DNA of 64,000 bases, from NCBI RefSeq assembly GCF_050122995.1, contig NZ_JBNLIA010000011.1, positions 134,577 to 198,576 of the forward strand. The letters are read 5' to 3'. This DNA comes from Haloparvum alkalitolerans (GTDB taxonomy: Archaea > Halobacteriota > Halobacteria > Halobacteriales > Haloferacaceae). The notes below the pieces were generated by a model, which searched no databases, had not been told where the DNA came from, and saw nothing but the letters and a program-made list of their open reading frames with translations. The position numbers and the translations under genes were made by a program. Below are positions 51,789 to 61,810 of this stretch, piece after piece (within the stretch, counting starts at the first letter, position 1; the number at the start of each line of letters is the position of its first letter).

Positions 51789-53084
51789 TTAGCCTTCGAT
51801 GAAGCCGACGCCCTCGTAGGCGTGGTCCTGTACTTCGAGGATCTGCAGGAAGCCGACGGGGTCCCCGTTCTCGTCGAAGTCGATGGGACCGCTGACGCCC
51901 TGGTAGTCCACGTCGTCGGGACCGCCGCCGTCGGCGAGGATCTCGCTCGCGGCCTCGAAGGACGTGACCGTTTCGCCCTCCGGACCGGAGACGCGCCGGA
52001 CCGTGTCCTGGAGCGCCGCCCCGGTGAACTCGTCGGCCGCCTGGATCGCCAGCGCCGCGTTGACGACGCAGTCGTAGGCGTACGCGGCCCACGCGGTCGG
52101 CTCCTGGTCGTACTCGTTCTGGAACTCGTCGGCGAACTGCTGGTAGTTCTCCTCCTCGACGGGCGCGGAGGGGACGACGATCTTCATCCCGTCCATGCTC
52201 CCCTCGGGGGTGTTCTCCAGCACGTTGTCGCCGGAGACGGAGTCGGCGCCGTAGAACTGCGCCTCGTAGCCGGAGGAGACGACCTCGTTGACCATCGTCG
52301 CGAACTCCGCCTGGTAGGTGATGAACAGCCACGCGTCCGCGCCGGAGTCGTTCATCTCCGAGATGACGCCGGAGTAGGACTGCTGTTCCTGGTCGTGGGG
52401 GCTGTTGTACGCCACGTCGCCGCCCCACGCGTCGACGAACGCGTCCGTGAGGCTCTGTCCGTAGTCGTTGTTGACGTAGGTGATCGCCACCTCGTCGTAG
52501 CCGTCCTCGTCGATGAGGTTCGAGAGCGCGAGCGACTGCGCGCGGCCGGACGGCGACATCCGGAGCAGCCCCGGGAAGTCGGTGAGGTTCAGCCCCGTGG
52601 AGTTCTGGCTCAGCTGCACCACGTCGGTGCCCTGCACGACGCTCTCGTAGATGGCCAGCGAGACGCCGGAGCCGACGGCGCCGATCAGGAACGGCACGCC
52701 GTCCTGGTTGACGAGCTTCTGGGCGGCCGCGATGCCGCCCTGGTTCTCGCTCTCGGAGTCCTCGACGGTGATCGACAGCTCGCGGCCGTCGATCCCCACG
52801 TCGTTGACCGCCGCGAGCGCGAGGTCCTTCCCACGCTGGTTGCGCTCGCCGAACGCCGACAGCGAACCGGTCAGCGAGTCGACCATCCCGATCTCGTAGG
52901 GACCGGTCTCCCCGCCGCCACCGCCCTCCGTGGCGGTGTCCTCGCCGCCGTTCCCGTCCTCGGTCTCGGTGCTTCCCTCGTCGTCGGTCGTGCTGACGCA
53001 GCCCGCGAGCGCGGCGATCCCCGCGCCGCCGGTGGCCTTCAGCAGCGTTCTCCGGTCGGTGATGTCCATGTTACTTTGTGACAT
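51789..53084 (-). CDS. livK: branched-chain amino acid-type ABC transporter substrate-binding lipoprotein LivK
   Basis: The 431-residue precursor has a Tat motif (DRRTLLK) and a lipobox ending at Cys29 (LAGC). A Glu/Gly/Thr-rich linker leads to a type I periplasmic-binding fold (IGMVDSLTGSLSAFGERNQRG, FLIGAVGSGVSLAIYESV, VAITYVNNDYGQSLTDAF). It captures an amino acid or amide outside the cell. Its promoter region is shared with the divergent proline dehydrogenase gene, so proline or a branched-chain amino acid is a sensible ligand; this is inference. Confidence 0.92.
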   Translation of the reverse strand: MSQSNMDITDRRTLLKATGGAGIAALAGCVSTTDDEGSTETEDGNGGEDTATEGGGGGETGPYEIGMVDSLTGSLSAFGERNQRGKDLALAAVNDVGIDGRELSITVEDSESENQGGIAAAQKLVNQDGVPFLIGAVGSGVSLAIYESVVQGTDVVQLSQNSTGLNLTDFPGLLRMSPSGRAQSLALSNLIDEDGYDEVAITYVNNDYGQSLTDAFVDAWGGDVAYNSPHDQEQQSYSGVISEMNDSGADAWLFITYQAEFATMVNEVVSSGYEAQFYGADSVSGDNVLENTPEGSMDGMKIVVPSAPVEEENYQQFADEFQNEYDQEPTAWAAYAYDCVVNAALAIQAADEFTGAALQDTVRRVSGPEGETVTSFEAASEILADGGGPDDVDYQGVSGPIDFDENGDPVGFLQILEVQDHAYEGVGFIEG

Positions 53085-53114
53085 GCGTGTTCACGTAATT
53101 CCGTTGGATTGGGG

Positions 53115-53144
53115 GTGGGTCAACCCACACCCTCCCATGGTCGG
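53115..53144. promoter_or_regulatory. putative operator upstream of livK: dyad plus shared 16-bp element
   Basis: GTGGGT-CA-ACCCAC (53115-53128) is a perfect dyad. ACCCTCCCATGGTCGG (53129-53144) directly abuts it and is identical to 54913-54928, upstream of the aldehyde dehydrogenase gene. It lies 45-60 nt before the livK start and about 120 nt before the proline dehydrogenase start. Confidence 0.6.
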
Positions 53145-53169
53145 CTTTCGCCTATCTCCCCGCCATCTC

Positions 53170-53184
53170 CGGCATATATTGCCG
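53170..53184. promoter_or_regulatory. TATA box inside a perfect dyad, livK/proline dehydrogenase intergenic region
   Basis: CGGCA-TATAT-TGCCG is perfectly symmetrical and centred almost midway between the two divergent starts (about 90 nt and 85 nt away). A further inverted pair TCTCCG (53166-53171) and CGGAGA (53205-53210) surrounds it. A symmetrical box could serve both directions. Confidence 0.5.
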
Positions 53185-53247
53185 CAACTATTGTGTTCGG
53201 TTATCGGAGAGCGAAAGAATTGGTCGGGTACCCACCTATGCGCGTAG

Positions 53248-53255
53248 GGAGGTGA
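53248..53255 (+). promoter_or_regulatory. strong Shine-Dalgarno for proline dehydrogenase
   Basis: GGAGGTGA ends 9 nt before the ATG at 53265 and is an almost perfect anti-SD match. Few genes in this window have one, so this gene probably has a leadered mRNA. That fits a promoter farther upstream at 53175, and it confirms the start. Confidence 0.7.
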
Positions 53256-53264
53256 CGCTCATTC

Positions 53265-54107
53265 ATGATCCCACCGATCGCGAACGACTTCGTCGCCGGG
53301 GAAACGCCGGAGGCGGCGCTCGCGCACGTCGACGAGATCAATGCTCGCGGCGTCGCCGGCATCCTGAACCTGCTCGGCGAGCACTACGACGAGCGGCCGC
53401 CCGCGGACGCCGACGCGGACGCGTACGTCGCCCTCGTGGAGGCCATCGCCGACCGCGGGACCGACGCCTGCGTCTCGGTCAAGCCGAGCCAGATCGGACT
53501 GGACGTGGGCGACGCCGTCTTCGAGGAGAACCTCGCCCGGATCGTCGCGGCGGCCGACGCGGCCGGCGTCTTCGTCTGGATCGACATGGAGGACCACGAG
53601 ACGACCGACGTGACGCTCGACGCCTTCGAGCGCCACGCCCGCGAGACCGACGGGGGCGTCGGCGTCTGCGTGCAGGCCAACCTGAAGCGCACCCGCGAGG
53701 ACCTCGATCGCCTCGCGGAGCTGCCGGGGAAAGTGCGACTGGTGAAGGGGGCCTACGACGAGCCGGGCGAGATCGCCTACCGCGAGAAGCGTCGCGTCGA
53801 CGAGGCGTACCGCGAGGACCTCGCGTTCATGTTCGAGGCGTTCGACGACGGCGTCGCGGTCGGGAGCCACGACCCCGCGATGATCGAGCACGCGCGGGAA
53901 CTGCACGCCGAGTTCGGCACGCCCTACGAGGTGCAGATGCTGATGGGCGTCCGCGAATCCGCGCAGTTCGACCTCGCGGCGAACGAGGACGTGACGGTCT
54001 ATCAGTACGCCCCCTACGGCGACAAGTGGTTCTCCTACTTCTACCGGCGGATCCGCGAGCGGAAGTCGAACGCGCTGTTCGCGCTACGGGCGATCCTGGG
54101 CAACTGA
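53265..54107 (+). CDS. proline dehydrogenase
   Basis: The 280-residue FAD enzyme oxidises proline to 1-pyrroline-5-carboxylate, passing electrons to the membrane quinone pool. The PRODH barrel is recognised by VSVKPSQIGLD, VWIDMEDHE, CVQANLKRTREDL, VRLVKGAYDEP and the C-terminal EVQMLMGVRE, VYQYAPYGDKWFSYFYRRIRERK (positions 53998-54066), with the Arg pair that grips the substrate carboxylate. Length fits the monofunctional archaeal/Thermus type. It has a strong ribosome-binding site. Confidence 0.94.
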   Translation: MIPPIANDFVAGETPEAALAHVDEINARGVAGILNLLGEHYDERPPADADADAYVALVEAIADRGTDACVSVKPSQIGLDVGDAVFEENLARIVAAADAAGVFVWIDMEDHETTDVTLDAFERHARETDGGVGVCVQANLKRTREDLDRLAELPGKVRLVKGAYDEPGEIAYREKRRVDEAYREDLAFMFEAFDDGVAVGSHDPAMIEHARELHAEFGTPYEVQMLMGVRESAQFDLAANEDVTVYQYAPYGDKWFSYFYRRIRERKSNALFALRAILGN

Positions 54108-54139
54108 CCGGGCGCGTCGGCTCCCCGTCCGCGCCGGCC

Positions 54140-54877
54140 TCAGGGGTCGAGCAGCTTCGACTCGGCCTTTCGGAGGTGTTCCAGCAGGGTGGTCTTGGAG
54201 ACGTCCAGGTCGTCGGCCAGCTCCCGGGTCGAGGCGCCCCGCGGCCACTCGTAGTACCCCTCCTCGCGCGCGTGCTCGTACACGTCACGCTGGGTCGGCG
54301 TGAGCGTGTCGAGGCGCTGCTCGCGGGCGGTGGTCCCGGCGCTGCCGCTCGCGGAGACCGACTCGACGGTCACCTCCGCGCCGGACGCTTCGCGGACGGC
54401 GTCGAGCGAGTCGCGGATCTCGGCGCGCTCGCCGACGTAACACACCTGCCACTCCTCGCTCCCGCCCTCGATCCGGACGGGGGCGCTGTGAACGAACCCG
54501 TGTTCCAGCAGCGTCGGACACATCATGTCCGCGGGGTCGTACTCCAGGAAGAACTCGCGGACGACGTTGCCCGGTGCGTTTCGCGCGCGGCCGAACCGTT
54601 CCTGTAACTCGAGCAGGTCGCCGGCTCGGTCCGAGGCGCGGATCGCGTCGAGCAGCTCCTCGACCTCCTCCTGTGAGTCGCCGAAGGCGGTGAACAGGCC
54701 GTTGACCGACTGCGGCGCGTCCGCGTCGGTCTTCGGGGAGTTGTAGATCGCGTGAGCCAGCACGCCCCCGCTCGTTCGCTCGGTCGCTTCGATCGCCCAG
54801 CAGTTGGGGTGCCAGAGGTCGAGCGTCAGGCGCGTTCCCGACGCCGCCTCGGCCCCACCCGTCTCGAAGGTCGACAT
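54140..54877 (-). CDS. Bat-type helix-turn-helix (HTH-10) transcriptional regulator
   Basis: The 245-residue regulator has an N-terminal sensor-like domain (LDLWHPNCWAIEATERTSGGVLAHAIY, positions 54743-54823) with two Cys residues further on. The C-terminal HTH-10 domain reads LTPTQRDVYEHAREEGYYEWPRGASTRELADDLDVSKTTLLEHLRKAESKLL (positions 54149-54304). It lies between proline dehydrogenase and the aldehyde dehydrogenase, divergent from the latter, with the palindromic element between them. It is the likely local regulator of proline use. Confidence 0.9.
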   Translation of the reverse strand: MSTFETGGAEAASGTRLTLDLWHPNCWAIEATERTSGGVLAHAIYNSPKTDADAPQSVNGLFTAFGDSQEEVEELLDAIRASDRAGDLLELQERFGRARNAPGNVVREFFLEYDPADMMCPTLLEHGFVHSAPVRIEGGSEEWQVCYVGERAEIRDSLDAVREASGAEVTVESVSASGSAGTTAREQRLDTLTPTQRDVYEHAREEGYYEWPRGASTRELADDLDVSKTTLLEHLRKAESKLLDP

Positions 54878-54912
54878 GCGGATCCGTCTACGAGCTTCGA
54901 CAACAAGAACCT

Positions 54913-54933
54913 ACCCTCCCATGGTCGGGAGGG
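54913..54933. promoter_or_regulatory. perfect palindromic operator candidate upstream of the aldehyde dehydrogenase gene
   Basis: CCCTCCC (54914-54920), ATGGTC, GGGAGGG (54927-54933) form a perfect 7-bp dyad, and the first 16 bases from 54913 match 53129-53144. It sits immediately upstream of a TATA-like CGTTAAC (54936-54942) that is about 25-30 nt before the ATG at 54967, and 36-56 nt from the divergent regulator start. Confidence 0.65.
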
Positions 54934-54966
54934 ATCGTTAACTGGTCGGGCGACACAGATCGATCC

Positions 54967-56487
<1,521 letters not shown>

Positions 56488-57219
56488 GGCGGTCGCGCCT
56501 CGCGGTCGGAAGAGCGGCGGATCACGGCGGACTGCCCGCCCGGCCGTTTTTTGAACCCGGTTGCGGACGGACGCGTTTCTGAACCGGTTGCGAACGGACT
56601 TTTGACCCCGACTGCGGACCGACGGGTTTCTGAATCCGGTCGCGAAGCCGGTCGCCCGTCCGCCGCGCTCGCCAGGGGGGTACGTCGGGTCACGGCCGCG
56701 CTCCTCGGAGCGGCGACGAGTGCCTTCGGAACGGCCAGAAAACGGGGCGGGGCTCGGGTGGTGTGGGTGTGGGTGGCTGAGCCCCATTCCCGGTGCGCGA
56801 GCGGCGTGGGTGGGTACCGGTCACCCCTCGAGGGGGGCCGGCGGACGCGCTCGCGACGACTCGATCTGGCGGCGGCCCCCTGATAAATGACCGGCTCGGA
56901 TTATCGGTTCTGAAAACTCGCACCGTGGCTCCCCCCGCTATCGAGGCGGGAGGCGGGGAAACGCGACGCGGAGCGAGGCGCTACGGGACGAGAAACGACG
57001 AGAGGCGGAGCGAGGGACGACGCCAGCGGTCGGGCGCGTCGCGGCGGACCCCCATTGCGCGACGCGGGCGGCGTCGTCCCGGGCGTCGGGACGGGCGTGG
57101 ATCGAGTTGTACCGACCTTCCGACGAGAAAAGCGTCGAAAGCTCGGCATCGAACCGTACGCCGTTCTCTCGGATAAATGTACGCAATCGGGGCGGGATGG
57201 CCGCGTTCGGAGCCGTCGC
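56488..57219. other. 732-nt intergenic region, no gene supported
   Basis: No frame shows a recognisable protein. The first 170 bases hold degenerate direct repeats (separate entry). AT-poor sequence follows, with a TATA-like TGATAAATG at 56881 that has no gene behind it. The stretch next to the convergent nitrilase gene is GC-rich, with many short CGA/GCG runs. Confidence 0.6.
56549..56660. repeat. degenerate direct repeats downstream of the aldehyde dehydrogenase gene
   Basis: Variants of TGAACCCGGTTGCGGACGGA recur about every 30 nt: at 56552, 56580, about 56602 (TGACCCCGACTGCGGACCGA) and 56631 (TGAATCCGGTCGCGAAG). TTTCT or TTTT precedes most of them. Confidence 0.65.
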
Positions 57220-58029
57220 TCAGAGCCGGCGGTCGCGCAGCGCTGGGAACTCCTCGCGGACCGCGGCGACGCGGCCGGGGTCGACCTCGGCGAACACCGT
57301 CCGCGGGTCGTCGGCGGCGGACGCGAGGGTCGTCCCCCAGGGGTCGTACACCGTCGTCCGGCCGAGCAACTCCGCGTCGTCGAAGCTTCCGCTCCCGTTG
57401 ATGGCGGCGACGTACGCGAGGTTCTCGATGGCGCGGGCCCGCGGCAGCGTGCGCCAGTGTTCGACCCGGGGGTAGGGCCACGCGCTCGGGACCAGCACGA
57501 GGTCGACGCCCTGATCGACGAATTCGCGGTAGAGCGCCGGGAACCGCAGGTCGTAGCAGGTGCTCACGCCGACCCGGAGCCCGGCGACCTCCGCGGTTTC
57601 GACGCGCTCGCCGGGGACCAGCAGGTCCGTCTCGGCGGAGTCGTAGCCGAACAGGTGGTGCTTCCGGTAGACGAGGCGGCGCTCGCCGTCGGCGTCGAAC
57701 AGCACCGCGGTGTTCGCGAGCCCGGCGTCTGCCGGCACCTCGATCCCGTCGGCGGCTGAGGCCTCGAGGTCCTCGACGACGGTCCCCGCGAGGAGAGCCA
57801 CGTCGTGTTCGGCCGCCCGCTCCGCGAACCGCGCGAGCTTCGGGCCGTCGAGGCTCTCGGCGGCGCGGGCGTACGAGTCGAACGCGAAGTACCCCACGTC
57901 GAACAGCTCCGGCAGCGCGACCAGGTCCGCGCCGCGTTCGGCGGCGTCGTCGATCGCCGTCAGCGCGCGGTCGAGGTTGCCCTGCACGTCGCCGCCCTCG
58001 ACGGACAGCTGGACGCAGGCGAGTCGCAT
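57220..58029 (-). CDS. carbon-nitrogen hydrolase, nitrilase superfamily
   Basis: The 269-residue amidase has the Glu-Lys-Cys triad at Glu41 (ALPELFD), Lys123 (YRKHHLFGYD) and Cys158 (VGVSTCYDLRFPALYR). It is of the omega-amidase/NIT-like branch and probably cleaves small omega-amides or ureido compounds. Its ATG shares one base with the stop of the upstream SRPBCC gene, so they form an operon. Confidence 0.92.
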   Translation of the reverse strand: MRLACVQLSVEGGDVQGNLDRALTAIDDAAERGADLVALPELFDVGYFAFDSYARAAESLDGPKLARFAERAAEHDVALLAGTVVEDLEASAADGIEVPADAGLANTAVLFDADGERRLVYRKHHLFGYDSAETDLLVPGERVETAEVAGLRVGVSTCYDLRFPALYREFVDQGVDLVLVPSAWPYPRVEHWRTLPRARAIENLAYVAAINGSGSFDDAELLGRTTVYDPWGTTLASAADDPRTVFAEVDPGRVAAVREEFPALRDRRL

Positions 58030-58508
58030 CAGTCGCCCCCCGCTCCCCCGCTCCCGCGCGCTTCCGACTCGGCCTCCGCGTCCTCGATCCGCGCGTCGGC
58101 GTGAAGCGCCGCCTCGAGGTTGTCCAGTTCCTTCTCGAAGTTGCGCTTGAAGAACTTCTCGACGCCCGGGATCTCTCCCTCGACGACGAACTCGTTCGTG
58201 AGGCGACAGCCGCCGTCGGCGGTCTCCTCGATGGTGTGTTCGCCGGTGACTCGGAGCGCGCGGGACTTGCCGACGAACTTCACCCGGTGGGGCGGTTCGC
58301 GTTCGATTTCGGTCGTCTCGACCGGGACCGTGGAGTCGAGAAACGGGATCGGCAGCGAGACCTGCCACGTCGCGTTGCGCTCGTCGTGGACCTCGTAGGA
58401 GTCGACGACGCTTATCGCGCTGGCCCGCTTGCCGGGGTCGCTGATGAACGCCCAGACGTCGGCGGGATCGGCGTCGAACTCGAAGGTCCGCGAGACACGG
58501 ACGGTCAT
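58029..58508 (-). CDS. CoxG/SRPBCC family protein
   Basis: The 159-residue protein has the START-like fold: RVSRTFEFDADPADVWAFISDPGKRASA (positions 58416-58502), then HRVKFVGKSRALRVTGEHTIEE and RLTNEFVVEGEIPGVEKFFKR. It forms a hydrophobic pocket for a small ligand. The last 25 residues are an acidic tail. It is co-transcribed with the nitrilase gene downstream. Confidence 0.87.
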   Translation of the reverse strand: MTVRVSRTFEFDADPADVWAFISDPGKRASAISVVDSYEVHDERNATWQVSLPIPFLDSTVPVETTEIEREPPHRVKFVGKSRALRVTGEHTIEETADGGCRLTNEFVVEGEIPGVEKFFKRNFEKELDNLEAALHADARIEDAEAESEARGSGGAGGD

Positions 58509-58584
58509 GGCGCGAGATACGCCGGGGGGTCTCAAAAAGGGCGGGTTCCCGGCGGCCGTGGTCGGTTTGCCGAGACGCCGTCGG

Positions 58585-58809
58585 TCAGCCCTGCGTGACG
58601 CGCCAGGTGGTCGACTTGGCGCGGCCCCACTTCTCGATCTCGACCTCGTCGGTCTTCTCGGCGAGGTTGGGGAGGCGGACGCCGACCTGTTTCGCCGTCA
58701 GGCCGATGGCGTTCGCGATGGTCTTCGAGCGGACGTACCGCTCGCCACGGGCGGCGCTGTCCCGGAGGTACGCGAGGATGCGCCGTTCCTCTTCCGTGTA
58801 GTCGGTCAT
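58585..58809 (-). CDS. DUF7123 family protein, winged-helix-like
   Basis: A 74-residue protein (MTDYTEEERRILAYLRDSAARG ... SKTIANAIGLTAKQVGVRLPNLAEKTDEVEIEKWGRAKSTTWRV, positions 58594-58725). The helix-turn-helix-like centre and C-terminal wing suggest DNA or RNA binding. It matches the haloarchaeal DUF7123 family. The ATG at 58809 is preferred over a longer frame to 58857. Confidence 0.85.
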   Translation of the reverse strand: MTDYTEEERRILAYLRDSAARGERYVRSKTIANAIGLTAKQVGVRLPNLAEKTDEVEIEKWGRAKSTTWRVTQG

Positions 58810-58884
58810 TGGCGGGAGATAAGGACGGTCCAGCCTTACGGCTTCCGGTCGATCCATTGACCGAGCGAAACCGCGCCCGGTCTG

Positions 58885-59067
58885 TTAGTCGAACGCCTGG
58901 AACGCCGCGACGGAGACGACGGCCGCGACCATCGCGCCGCCGAAGCCCCACGCGGTGCCGATCTGTGTCGGTGCGCCGAACATCGCGACCGCGCCCACGA
59001 GCGTGATCGCCGCGAACGCCAGCCCGATGCCGAGCCCCTTGTCGGACTCGATGGATCCCTCGCTCAT
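58885..59067 (-). CDS. DUF7525 family small membrane protein
   Basis: A 60-residue protein with two hydrophobic helices (GLGIGLAFAAITLVGAVAMFG and AWGFGGAMVAAVVSVAAFQAF), split at a short polar turn. It belongs to a haloarchaeal family of unknown function and follows the LEA14-like gene divergently. Confidence 0.8.
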   Translation of the reverse strand: MSEGSIESDKGLGIGLAFAAITLVGAVAMFGAPTQIGTAWGFGGAMVAAVVSVAAFQAFD

Positions 59068-59259
59068 ACCCGAACCTTCCCGGGGCCGTACTTAGTTCAT
59101 TCGACCCCGGAGGACTGCGGCGGCCGCTCCGCGCGCCGACCGAGTCCGGCATGCGCGACGGCGACCCTCCGCGATCGGTCTGGGCTGTCCCCCGTTCCGA
59201 CGTATCACGCCATCAAGAGGACGGGATGGCGTTTTATGTCTCGCCCGTGTCCGACCGGT

Positions 59260-60447
59260 ATGGCACTCGGCGGCATCACGAGTCTGGGAACGGGGAAGCT
59301 GGCGATACTCGCCCTGCTCGGCGTCGGCGTGACGCTCGGCGGCGCGTTCGCGGTCGGCGTCATCGGCGCGCCGAGCGTCGTCGGCGTCGACAACGGCTTC
59401 GGCGACGTGACCGAGGAGACGACGGTGATCGAGACGAACCTGACGGTGAACAACCCGAACCCGCTCGGGGTGCGCCTCGGCGGGCTGACGATCGACTACG
59501 AGGTGCTGTTGAACGACGTCTCGATGGCGCAGGGCGTCCGCGAGGGCGTCCCCCTCGAATCGGGCAACTCCACGGTCGCGTTCACGACGGAGATGTCCAA
59601 CGAGAAGATCCCGGCGTGGTGGGTGAGCCACCTCCGGAACGACGAGCACACGACGCTGTCGGTGAACGCGGACGTCCACTCCTCGCTTCTCAACCGGTCG
59701 TTCGAGGCGCCCGCGGTCGAGCGGTCGATAAACACCAGCCTCATTTCGGCGTTCAACTCCGACGAGGAGCGCGAGGTGAACGCCGACACGACCGGCGTCG
59801 AGGACCCGGTGCTCATCGTCCGCGAGACGCGCGGCGAGTGGGGAAGCGTCTCCGAAGAGACGACGGAGGTTCGGATGGCGTTCGACGTGTACAACCCGCG
59901 GGAGTACCCCGTGGCGATCAGCAACGTCGGCTACGACGTGGCGATGAACAACGTCTCGATGGGCGGCGGCGAGACGAACGACTCCGTGGTCATCCCGCCG
60001 GGCGGGACGGAGACGCTCGAGGTGACCTTCGAGTTGACCAACGAGAACCTCGACGAGTGGTGGGTGAGCCACCTACAGAACGACCAGGTGACCACGCTGA
60101 CCGCCGACTTCTACCTCCGCGTCGACCTCTCCGACGTGGGCGCCGGCACGACCGAGGTCCCGCTGGACACCATGGAGCAGACCATCGAGACGGACATCTT
60201 CGGCGAGGGCGGTGGTGACGGGACTGGCGGCGGGACCGACGACGGGACGAGCGACGACGGGAGCACGACCGAGGAGCCGACGGACGACGGAACGACCGAG
60301 ACGGAGGGCGACGCGGCGACGGAGACGGCCACGCCGACGGAGACCGCGACGGAGACCGAGAGCGGCACCACGGAGACCGAGACGGATGACGGCGGCGGCC
60401 TCCTCGACGACCTCGACGCGTCCGACGCGGCGGCCGCCGGTGCGTAG
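59260..60447 (+). CDS. membrane-anchored LEA14-like (LEA type 2) protein with acidic Thr-rich tail
   Basis: The 395-residue protein has an N-terminal membrane anchor (LAILALLGVGVTLGGAFAVGVIG, positions 59293-59361). Two LEA14/WHy-like beta domains follow, each starting with an NPNPL- or YNPREYP-type motif (TNLTVNNPNPLGVRLGGL near residue 58; FDVYNPREYPVAISNVGYDV near 208) and ending with DEWWVSHLQNDQ-like segments. The last 90 residues are Asp/Gly/Thr/Glu repeats. It probably acts outside the membrane. Start and anchor agree; a TATA-like TTTTATG lies about 25 nt upstream. Confidence 0.85.
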   Translation: MALGGITSLGTGKLAILALLGVGVTLGGAFAVGVIGAPSVVGVDNGFGDVTEETTVIETNLTVNNPNPLGVRLGGLTIDYEVLLNDVSMAQGVREGVPLESGNSTVAFTTEMSNEKIPAWWVSHLRNDEHTTLSVNADVHSSLLNRSFEAPAVERSINTSLISAFNSDEEREVNADTTGVEDPVLIVRETRGEWGSVSEETTEVRMAFDVYNPREYPVAISNVGYDVAMNNVSMGGGETNDSVVIPPGGTETLEVTFELTNENLDEWWVSHLQNDQVTTLTADFYLRVDLSDVGAGTTEVPLDTMEQTIETDIFGEGGGDGTGGGTDDGTSDDGSTTEEPTDDGTTETEGDAATETATPTETATETESGTTETETDDGGGLLDDLDASDAAAAGA

Positions 60448-60558
60448 CCGGCCGGCCGCGCCCGGTCGAGGATCGCCCCGCAGTCACCCGGTTTAACTCG
60501 GCTTAATCCGGGCTCAGGGACCTGACCGTATAAGGCGACGAGCCGCCTTCCTCCAGTC

Positions 60559-61506
60559 ATGAAGCGAAGCATCCTCGCCGTCCTGCTGGCGGTCGCAGTC
60601 CTCGCGGGCGCGGGCCCGGTCGCCGCGCTCGCGGGGAACGCGGTCGGGCAGGCGGAGGGTACCGAGACCGACGGAGCCGGGAATGAGAGCGACGGCGTCG
60701 CGCCGGGCGAACAGTTCGGCGGCAGCGTGAGCGTCTCCGAGGCGGAACTCGAGGGCGAACTCGACGTTCGCGCGTTCGACCGGCGCGTCGCCGAGGCGCC
60801 CGACGACGACGCACGAGCCGCGGTCGTCGCCGGCGCGGTCAACGGGACCGCCGAGCGCCTCGCGGAGCTGCGCGAGCGACGGAACGAGCTGCGCGAGCGC
60901 CACGAGAACGGCACGATGAGCGAGGGCGAGTACCGCGTCCGGACGGCCCGCCTCGCGGCGGAGCTATCGACGGCCGAACGGGTGGCGAACCGGAGCGCGG
61001 CGGTCGCCGACGGGCTCCCGAACGAGACGCTCGCCGCCAACGGCGTCGACGCGGAGCGGATCGAGACGCTCCGATCCGAGGCCCGCGACCTGCGCGGCGG
61101 CGAAGTGGCCGAGATCGCCCGGGGGATCGCCGGCGCGAACGCCGGCGGATCGCCCGGCTCGCCGCCCGCCGACCGCGGGCCCGCCGACCGCGGGCCCGCC
61201 GGCACCCCCGGAGCGCCCGGGGAAGCGGGCGGCGGCGACGACCGGCCGGGCAACGAGGCGCGGAACGGTTCCACCTCCGGCGGCGCCGGAACGGCGGACG
61301 GAGCGGGCGACGACGGAGCCGCGAACGGCACCTCCGAGGAGTCGGACCGCTCGGGGACGGACGGGTCTGACGACTCGACGGAGGACGGGTCGACTGACGA
61401 CGGGTCGACTGACGACGGGTCGGCGGACGGCACCTCGGACGACGGAGAGACCACGACGGCGGACACCGAACCGACTGACGACGGCGCCGACACCGAGTCC
61501 CGGTGA
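60559..61506 (+). CDS. secreted DUF7096-like protein with low-complexity tail
   Basis: The 315-residue protein has a signal peptide (MKRSILAVLLAVAVLAGAGPVAA). A conserved domain (VAPGEQFGGSVSVSEAELEGEL, positions 60706-60771; RLAELRERRNELRERHENGTMSEGEYRVRTARLAAELSTAERVANR, positions 60856-60993) reads as a helical hairpin. A Gly/Pro/Asp/Ser-rich tail of 130 residues with repeated DDGSTDDGS follows. No C-terminal anchor is seen. Function is unknown. Confidence 0.82.
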   Translation: MKRSILAVLLAVAVLAGAGPVAALAGNAVGQAEGTETDGAGNESDGVAPGEQFGGSVSVSEAELEGELDVRAFDRRVAEAPDDDARAAVVAGAVNGTAERLAELRERRNELRERHENGTMSEGEYRVRTARLAAELSTAERVANRSAAVADGLPNETLAANGVDAERIETLRSEARDLRGGEVAEIARGIAGANAGGSPGSPPADRGPADRGPAGTPGAPGEAGGGDDRPGNEARNGSTSGGAGTADGAGDDGAANGTSEESDRSGTDGSDDSTEDGSTDDGSTDDGSADGTSDDGETTTADTEPTDDGADTESR

Positions 61507-61810
61507 CGCGGCCGGTTTCCGCCGTGGCCCCCGACCTCCCGCGCCGGTAGGGTTTTGAGGTACCCGAGCGAACCCCCTCGCATGCACCGGAGTACCCACG
61601 CTCCTGATCGAGTTCTCGGACGGTGAGACCGATTCCGACGCGGCCGGCGGCGATCCCGGCGACGGGACTGCCGACGCGGCCGGCGGCGCCGTAGAGGGCG
61701 AACGCGCACTTTCTGCGGACGACCGACAGGCCGACCGGGCCGCTGTCGACGCCTCGCTCGCGGCGGACGGGCGCACGGTCGCGGTCCGGCTTCCCGACGG
61801 GGAACACGAG

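Noticed and set aside
53248..53255. GGAGGTGA considered as a recombination or repeat core because of its resemblance to the GGGAGGG half-site
   Set aside because: Its exact 9-nt spacing to the proline dehydrogenase ATG makes a Shine-Dalgarno site the simpler reading.
56793..57176. Open frame of 127 codons downstream of the aldehyde dehydrogenase gene
   Set aside because: Arg/Gly-rich translation, no conserved pattern and no promoter at a suitable distance.
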